Origin: Desulfobacterales bacterium
GTDB taxonomy: Bacteria > Desulfobacterota > Desulfobacteria > Desulfobacterales > C00003060
Length of the DNA: 5,582 bases
Direction: 5' to 3'
Assembly: GCA_030668505.1 (NCBI GenBank)
Contig: DAOUTV010000151.1
Coordinates: forward strand, 1 to 5,582
The position numbers were made by a program, and so were the translations under genes. The notes under the pieces were generated by a model, which saw only the letters and a list, made by a program, of their open reading frames with translations, did no database searches and was not told the DNA's origin. Each line of letters opens with the position of its first letter. The first letter of the stretch is position 1. Below, piece after piece: positions 1 through 3,753 of the stretch.

Positions 1-1419
1 AAGATTGATTCATGGGACCACTTTGAAGGGGGGAAAAGAATCCGGCACGAACGAGCATCCACCGAAACCGGCCGAGTGGATAAAATTATAGAGTTTGATT
101 CCGAGGAACTTCCTTTGATGATGCGAAAGGACACTACGGCAAACGGCCTATTTGACAGCATATACCATTTTGAGGAAGGAAAATTGACTCGTTCCACAAA
201 GGACACGGATAGCGATGGCAAGGTGAATGTCTGGCAAACCTACTTGGAGGACAAACTCCTTGAAAGACGCACCGATAATGACGGAGACGGGCAGGTGGAA
301 AGTATCACTTATTATGACACCGACGGCCTCCCTAAAAATAGCCGTCACGATTTGGACAGGGACGGCAAGATGGAAGTAATACGCCTCTATCGCGAGGGTG
401 CTTTGTGGGAGCAGAAAAAGGATTCGGATCTGGACGGCATATTTGAAATCGTGACCCGTTTTAAAGACGGAAAACCGTTCTATCAGGAGAAGGATACCAA
501 CCTTGATGGGAACAAAGATATCTTTATCCATTTTGATGCCAAGGGCTGTGCGGAAAAGATGGAGGAAGACACCAGGTATACCGGCAGGATTGACAGAATA
601 AGGACCTACCGTAACGGTGAGCCGGATAAGGTTGTCTATGATGGCGATGGGGACGGATTTAAGGAAACGGTCACGCTTTTTAAAAATGGAAAAGCCTCCT
701 TGCAAACCCAGGACACTAATAAAGACGGCAAGCCGGACGTAAATATCTATTTCAACGCCAATGGGAAAAAGTACAAGGTCGAAAGTGACACCAACTTGAA
801 CGGCAGAACCGATACATGGGAATACTATGAAGACGAGGTGCTTTCCAGGGTAGAAAGAGACAATGAAAGCAATGGCAAGGTCAGCTTAAAGGTATTCTAC
901 AAAAATGGAGAAAAACTGAAATTGATTCAGGACAAAGATGCAGACGGCCACTTTGAGACCACACAGCGGTTTAACAGGCCCCCGTGGTCCATGGTAATGG
1001 AGCTGGATGCCGACACAGATGGAAAGCCGGAGGGCCGCTACTACTATCAAGGAAGCATCCTAAGGCTCAAGGAAATTGATGAAGACGGAGATGGAAAGCC
1101 GAATCTTAAAGAATATTTCAATATTAAAGGCAAGCTCGCAAAGAGTGAAGAAGACGACGAGGGTGCGGGTAGGTTCACGATCACCTGGTTTTACAATGAT
1201 GCTGAAGAGGCTGTCCGGGCGGAAAAGGACAATAACGGGGACGGCCGCGTGGATACCTGGTATTCTTACAAGAAAGGCAGTCTCACGAAAGTGGAGGAAG
1301 ATACGAACACCGATGGCAAGCCTGATTTGTGGGAGGAGTACGATGAGTCAGAGGCGCTGGTGAAGCGTTCAAGAGACCTCAATCTCGATGGCGAACCTGA
1401 TATTGAGGAATATAATTGA
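1..1419 (+). CDS. Tandem-repeat protein with DxDxDG calcium-loop-like motifs (5' partial)
   Basis: I do not recognise a named gene. The frame is open from base 1 (first codons read K-I-D-S-W) to the TGA at 1417-1419, so the start lies outside the window. The GTG at 76 is only the first valine of an internal repeat and should not be taken as the start. The 472 visible residues consist of 19 complete repeats of 24 or 25 residues plus a 7-residue remnant. Each repeat reads roughly [VFP]-D-x-W-x-x-[YF]-x-x-G-x-L, then about five residues, then D-x-[DN]-x-[DN]-G-K. The acidic loop resembles EF-hand-like or thrombospondin-type-3 calcium loops (family knowledge). The aromatic half looks like a beta-hairpin. 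The protein is highly charged, and no membrane segment is visible. Export to the periplasm or surface is inferred from the Ca-loop character only, because the N-terminus is missing. It lies 110 bp upstream of exbB on the same strand; co-transcription is possible but unproven. Confidence 0.9.
   Translation, partial: KIDSWDHFEGGKRIRHERASTETGRVDKIIEFDSEELPLMMRKDTTANGLFDSIYHFEEGKLTRSTKDTDSDGKVNVWQTYLEDKLLERRTDNDGDGQVESITYYDTDGLPKNSRHDLDRDGKMEVIRLYREGALWEQKKDSDLDGIFEIVTRFKDGKPFYQEKDTNLDGNKDIFIHFDAKGCAEKMEEDTRYTGRIDRIRTYRNGEPDKVVYDGDGDGFKETVTLFKNGKASLQTQDTNKDGKPDVNIYFNANGKKYKVESDTNLNGRTDTWEYYEDEVLSRVERDNESNGKVSLKVFYKNGEKLKLIQDKDADGHFETTQRFNRPPWSMVMELDADTDGKPEGRYYYQGSILRLKEIDEDGDGKPNLKEYFNIKGKLAKSEEDDEGAGRFTITWFYNDAEEAVRAEKDNNGDGRVDTWYSYKKGSLTKVEEDTNTDGKPDLWEEYDESEALVKRSRDLNLDGEPDIEEYN
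4..1416 (+). repeat. 19 protein-level tandem repeats of 24/25 residues
   Basis: Repeat boundaries, each counted up to the residue after the DxDxDG glycine, begin at 4, 76, 151, 223, 295, 370, 442, 514, 589, 661, 733, 808, 880, 952, 1027, 1099, 1174, 1249 and 1321. A 7-residue remnant (PDIEEYN) begins at 1396. Unit lengths in residues are 24, 25, 24, 24, 25, 24, 24, 25, 24, 24, 25, 24, 24, 25, 24, 25, 25, 24, 25. Fourteen units match D-x-[DN]-x-[DN]-G exactly. The units at 4, 76, 514 and 1099 have clearly degenerate loops, and the one at 808 is near-consensus (DNESNG). The DNA of different units is well diverged, so the array looks old rather than recently expanded. Confidence 0.9.
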
Positions 1420-1478
1420 GTGATTGAGGAATTAAAGGATTGTGGGATTGAGGGATTGAAGGATTGAGGGATTGAAGG
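1413..1478. repeat. 8-bp tandem repeat array (GGATTGAR)
   Basis: Eight units sit in one unbroken 8-bp phase. 1413 TAATTGAG, 1421 TGATTGAG, 1429 GAATTAAA and 1437 GGATTGTG are degenerate. 1445 GGATTGAG, 1453 GGATTGAA, 1461 GGATTGAG and 1469 GGATTGAA are exact and alternate in the last base, so the core is two copies of a 16-bp unit. The array begins inside the last codons of the repeat-protein gene and contains its TGA stop. Non-coding in both directions as far as I can judge; the antisense reading merely gives a low-complexity S-I-P-Q-S-F-N peptide. Confidence 0.85.
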
Positions 1479-1480
1479 CA

Positions 1481-1510
1481 ACTTTAGCTCACTTTAGTTC
1501 ACTTTAGGCA
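1481..1510. repeat. 10-bp tandem repeat, three copies (ACTTTAGYTC)
   Basis: Three head-to-tail copies: ACTTTAGCTC at 1481, ACTTTAGTTC at 1491 and ACTTTAGGCA at 1501. They follow the octamer array almost directly and end 9 bp before the exbB ribosome site. The unit is unrelated in sequence to the octamer. Function unknown; it lies in the 5' untranslated region of exbB if transcription comes from upstream. Confidence 0.8.
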
Positions 1511-1519
1511 CTATAATCT

Positions 1520-1525
1520 GGAGGG
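1520..1525 (+). promoter_or_regulatory. Ribosome binding site of exbB (GGAGGG)
   Basis: GGAGGG lies 4 bases before the ATG at 1530, which supports that start over any internal one. It is directly downstream of the decamer repeats. Confidence 0.8.
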
Positions 1526-1529
1526 TAAT

Positions 1530-2201
1530 ATGTTTGATTTTCTCGCAAAGGGGGGCGTTCTTGTGGGGCCCATCCTTCTTTGTTCCGTGTTGGCCCTATC
1601 TATTTTTCTGGAACGCCTGATCCGTTTTGCCCGGTTGCGGATTCGAGGTTATGGATTGGTGGAAAAAATTGCTCGACAGGTGAAAGACGGTGAGGATCAC
1701 CAGGCCTATGAGGCGGCAAGCACAAGCAATACGCCTATGGGACGTATCCTGACACAGGCAATGGAGGTGAAAAATCAGGACAGGGAAACCCTGGAGACGG
1801 TCATTGTCCACTCCACAGGAAGGGAGGTCAGGGAGCTTTCTTCATACCTCCCGACACTGGCTACCATTGGAAGCATTGCCCCCCTACTTGGTCTCCTTGG
1901 AACGGTTCTCGGCATGATCAAGGCCTTCATGGTCATTCAACAGATGGGAGGCAAGGTTAATGCTGCCGTTCTTGCCGGGGGCATCTGGGAGGCCATGTTG
2001 ACCACTGCTCTTGGCTTGGCCGTGGCGCTTCCCACCATGGTGGCCCATAGCTACCTGGTTGCCCGTGTGGATAAATATGAGGCCCAACTCCAGGATGGGA
2101 CGGTGACGTTTATCAAGGCCATAGGCAATCGCATACACAGCGACACCGGACGGACTCATACGCATGGTCACGACCATTCTCATTCTCATCACAGTCATTA
2201 G
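1530..2201 (+). CDS. exbB: ExbB-family (MotA/TolQ/ExbB) proton channel subunit with His-rich tail
   Basis: Inner-membrane proton-channel subunit that, with ExbD, converts proton motive force into TonB movement. The 223 residues show three hydrophobic segments at about 8-28, 107-131 and 151-177, the usual ExbB topology. TM2 carries the family motif with GLLGT, where T125 matches E. coli ExbB T148. TM3 carries GIWEAMLTTALG, where E154 and T159 match E176 and T181, the pore-lining residues (family knowledge). The N-terminal region is shorter than in E. coli ExbB (244 aa), as is common outside enterobacteria. The last 16 residues are unusual, RTHTHGHDHSHSHHSH, with eight histidines; this cytoplasmic-end tail could bind a divalent metal (inference). 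ATG at 1530 is backed by GGAGGG. exbD follows after 14 bp and tonB lies further on, so ExbB is preferred over TolQ or MotA. Confidence 0.93.
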   Translation: MFDFLAKGGVLVGPILLCSVLALSIFLERLIRFARLRIRGYGLVEKIARQVKDGEDHQAYEAASTSNTPMGRILTQAMEVKNQDRETLETVIVHSTGREVRELSSYLPTLATIGSIAPLLGLLGTVLGMIKAFMVIQQMGGKVNAAVLAGGIWEAMLTTALGLAVALPTMVAHSYLVARVDKYEAQLQDGTVTFIKAIGNRIHSDTGRTHTHGHDHSHSHHSH

Positions 2202-2203
2202 CG

Positions 2204-2210
2204 AAGGAGG
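2204..2210 (+). promoter_or_regulatory. Ribosome binding site of exbD (AAGGAGG)
   Basis: Near-perfect AAGGAGG begins two bases after the exbB stop codon and lies 5 bases before the exbD ATG. It fixes the start at 2216 and fits tight co-translation of the pair. Confidence 0.85.
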
Positions 2211-2215
2211 CCATT

Positions 2216-2623
2216 ATGCTTGTCCATGCTCAACGAAGAAAACATGCGCAGGTTCAGGTGCCTCTGACATCGCTCATTGATATTGTTTTCTTGCTTCTGA
2301 TTTACTTCTTGCTTACCACCAACTTCATGGTGGATGAAGGGATCAAGATCAAACTCCCCCAGGCCAGGGCAGCGGCACCCCAGACCGAAGAGGTAATCAC
2401 CGTCTATGTGGACCAACAAGGAAGGGCCTTTCTCGGAACAGAGGAGGTCTCCCTCGGCAGGCTCTTTGACCGGCTCAAGGAAATGATCAGAAACCAGAAA
2501 AACAAGCTTGTGGTTGTCAGGGCCGACAGGGCGGTTATCCTGAACAAAGCCGTAAAAATAATGGATATCGCCAAGGCAGCCGGAGCCGGGAGGCTCTGCT
2601 TAGCTACGGAGAAAGATTTTTAG
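2216..2623 (+). CDS. exbD: ExbD-family biopolymer transport protein
   Basis: Partner of ExbB: a single-span inner-membrane protein whose transmembrane aspartate carries the proton path and whose periplasmic domain contacts TonB (family knowledge). The 135 residues fit the family length (about 130-145). A short basic cytoplasmic N-terminus precedes the signature PLTSLIDIVFLLLIYFLL. D22 matches the essential E. coli ExbD D25. The transmembrane segment is about 20-38, and the remainder is the periplasmic domain, with the typical VVVRADRAV segment near 103-111. It lies 14 bp after exbB with its own strong ribosome site, clearly the same operon. TolR is the alternative; the TonB gene next door favours ExbD. 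The stop codon TAG directly abuts the inverted-repeat element that follows. Confidence 0.93.
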   Translation: MLVHAQRRKHAQVQVPLTSLIDIVFLLLIYFLLTTNFMVDEGIKIKLPQARAAAPQTEEVITVYVDQQGRAFLGTEEVSLGRLFDRLKEMIRNQKNKLVVVRADRAVILNKAVKIMDIAKAAGAGRLCLATEKDF

Positions 2624-2819
2624 ATTTAGCCACAGACACACACAAGACGGACACAGACGTTTCCCTGCGGGCTTCGCAGGGGAAAATAGTCATCGCTGAG
2701 GCGATATGAAGCCGCTTTTTGTTATGGATAGAACATTTCCCGAAGAGTATGGCCATTAATAGGTGGCCGGGTCGGCCACCTATTTGTCCGTGTCTGTCTG
2801 TGTGGGTCTGTGGCTAAAT
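2624..2819. repeat. 196-bp MITE-like inverted-repeat element between exbD and tonB
   Basis: The ends are inverted copies: ATTTAGCCACAGAC at 2624-2637 and its exact complement at 2806-2819. Pairing extends to 21 bp with one mismatch (2624-2644 with 2799-2819). The inner flanks are CA/GT-rich and only loosely complementary. Three hairpins lie inside. TTTCCCTGCG/CGCAGGGGAAA at 2660-2685 has one bulged G. ATCGC/GCGAT is at 2692-2705. A perfect 11-bp stem, AATAGGTGGCC/GGCCACCTATT, is at 2758-2784 with a 5-base loop. No coding sequence is visible and I see no clear target-site duplication. It could be a non-autonomous mobile repeat or an operon-internal RNA processing or attenuation element. No T-run follows the 11-bp stem, so it is not an obvious intrinsic terminator. 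Confidence 0.7.
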
Positions 2820-2833
2820 GGTATACGTGAACT

Positions 2834-3496
2834 ATGTCTAAAAGAAAACCCAACTGGCTTTTGCGCGGTTTAGTGGCCGTATCTCTTGTTTTACACATTT
2901 TTGTATTCATGCATATTGCCGGGATCTACAATTCGAACGCCCTGACCTACATTGAGTTAACATTACAAAATGTATCCAAACTATCCCCAAGGAATATCCC
3001 CAGACCACGTCACAGGCCCAAGGCTCCTCAGCCGATGGACGTAAAAAGGCTGAAGATAACTCAACAGCGCCTACCTACCTTTAAACCGATAAAACTGGAA
3101 CCTGCTGAAAAAGACATGCCCGACAGTCTAATGGAAGGAATAAGCATGCCGGATATCGCTGCCGGCTCCGGCCTGAACATCGCTGACTGGAGCCCGGGGG
3201 AACTGGATACCTCCTGCAGTTATCTTGAAATGGTGAGACTCAAAATAGAGCAACACAAATTATATCCCGCCACGGCCAGGACAAGGCAAATAGAGGGCAA
3301 TGTGACCATACGCTTTGTCATCACACCAGATGGAAATGTCCGGTCGGTTGAGCTTGTGAAGCCCTCAAGGCACATGGCCCTGGATACAGCAGCACTTAAT
3401 GCAGTAAAAGATGCTGCACCTTTTCCAAAGCCGCCTAAACACCTTTTTAAGGGAGAGATTCCTTTAGAGCTTACTATCTTGTTTGAGCTTACCTAA
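2834..3496 (+). CDS. tonB: TonB-family energy transducer
   Basis: Couples the ExbB/ExbD motor to outer-membrane receptors. The 220 residues comprise a basic N-terminus, one transmembrane anchor at about 11-30, a basic and proline-rich periplasmic linker (PRPRHRPKAPQP around 56-67), and a TonB C-terminal domain at about 135-219. The anchor has S17 and H21 with the same S-x3-H spacing as E. coli TonB S16/H20, the functional motif for ExbB contact. The C-terminal domain shows the YP pair (144-145), IEGNV (153-157), TPDG (164-167) and a final beta-strand ending ELTILFEL. The linker is short relative to many TonB proteins. An in-frame TGA at 2828-2830 rules out any earlier start, yet there is no purine-rich ribosome site before the ATG. 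The gene begins 14 bp after the inverted-repeat element, so expression may depend on upstream readthrough. Confidence 0.93.
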   Translation: MSKRKPNWLLRGLVAVSLVLHIFVFMHIAGIYNSNALTYIELTLQNVSKLSPRNIPRPRHRPKAPQPMDVKRLKITQQRLPTFKPIKLEPAEKDMPDSLMEGISMPDIAAGSGLNIADWSPGELDTSCSYLEMVRLKIEQHKLYPATARTRQIEGNVTIRFVITPDGNVRSVELVKPSRHMALDTAALNAVKDAAPFPKPPKHLFKGEIPLELTILFELT

Positions 3497-3540
3497 AGAG
3501 AATAAATTTTTTGTTAAAGGGGGTGATATTAGACTTTCTC

Positions 3541-3700
3541 TGCGGTGTACATTTAGGAAATGAGTAGGGGAAGGCAGCGGGCACCGGCCAAGGCTCCGAA
3601 GCTGCCCTCCCCCGTGAAGCCCCCTCGGGGTGAGGGATGCTTCTGTCTTTTTAAACCACCGGAGCATTCCTTCGTCAATTCAATCCGGGGAGGACCCTTA
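3541..3700 (+). ncRNA. Structured 5' leader of the receptor gene; possible divergent cobalamin-type riboswitch
   Basis: The 257-bp gap after tonB is rich in self-complementarity. CATTT/AAATG forms a hairpin at 3550-3562. GGGG-AA-GGCAGC (3567-3578) pairs with GCTGCC-CT-CCCC (3601-3612) to give a long arm. The string GGTG (3544), hairpin, AGTAGGGGAA (3563), GGCCAAGGCTCC (3586), GCTGCCCTCCCCCGTGAA (3601), CCACCGGAGC (3656) and ATCCGGGGAGGACC (3683) recalls, in order, the cobalamin riboswitch landmarks GGTGCC, AATAGGGAA, GGTGxAAxTCC, GCTGxCCCGCxACTGTAA, GCCACTGG and the B12 box. However, the invariant GGTGxAA, CCCGCxACTGT and GCCAGGAGAC strings are absent. A structured leader is reasonably supported; the cobalamin class is a guess. 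A weak extended -10 (TGATATTAG, 3524-3532) lies just upstream. Confidence 0.4.
3616..3652 (+). terminator. Intrinsic terminator or attenuator in the receptor leader
   Basis: GAAGC (3616-3620) pairs with GCTTC (3639-3643), and CCCTC (3622-3626) with GAGGG (3632-3636), around a GGGGT loop. This makes a 10-bp stem with a small 1x2 internal loop. TGTCTTTTT follows at 3644-3652. It could end the exbB-exbD-tonB transcript, 120 bp after the tonB stop. Alternatively it could be a conditional terminator in the receptor leader, because CCCTCCCCC upstream can capture its 3' arm (see findings). Confidence 0.6.
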
Positions 3701-3734
3701 ACCTGTGAATTTTACATCATTATCAACTAAAAAG

Positions 3735-3741
3735 AAGGAGG
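3735..3741 (+). promoter_or_regulatory. Ribosome binding site of the receptor gene (AAGGAGG)
   Basis: Strong AAGGAGG, but 12 bases before the ATG at 3754, longer than the usual 5-9. No better-placed ATG, GTG or TTG lies between, so 3754 is kept as the start. Confidence 0.65.
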
Positions 3742-3753
3742 ATCAACAACACG

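Noticed and set aside
76..78. GTG as the start codon of the repeat protein
   Set aside because: The frame is open to base 1, and residues before it form another complete repeat (IDSWDHF...). The valine is the normal first residue of a repeat and no ribosome site precedes it.
148..705. Long antisense open frame (185 codons) opposite the repeat gene
   Set aside because: It mirrors the repeated codon pattern of the sense gene, has no ribosome site, and has no recognisable domain. The sense frame shows a clear conserved repeat.
1266..1481. Antisense open frame beginning with repeated S-I-P-Q-S-F-N
   Set aside because: It is a low-complexity translation of the octamer array continuing into the antisense of the repeat gene.
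1512..1517. Perfect TATAAT as a -10 promoter box for exbB
   Set aside because: Transcription would start inside the ribosome site at about 1524, and the -35 position (TCACTT) does not match TTGACA.
2758..2784. 11-bp hairpin as the terminator of exbBD
   Set aside because: The stem is perfect but is followed by TGTCCGTGTC, with no T-run, and it is part of the inverted-repeat element.
3523..3567. 14-codon leader peptide (GTG ATA TTA ... TAG) before the receptor
   Set aside because: The purine run AAAGGGG touches the GTG with almost no spacing, the peptide has no regulatory codon run, and it overlaps the structured leader.
3706..3724. Fur box upstream of the receptor
   Set aside because: ATCATTATC at 3716-3724 matches one half-site perfectly, but the other half matches only about 2 of 9 positions, so iron control is not supported.
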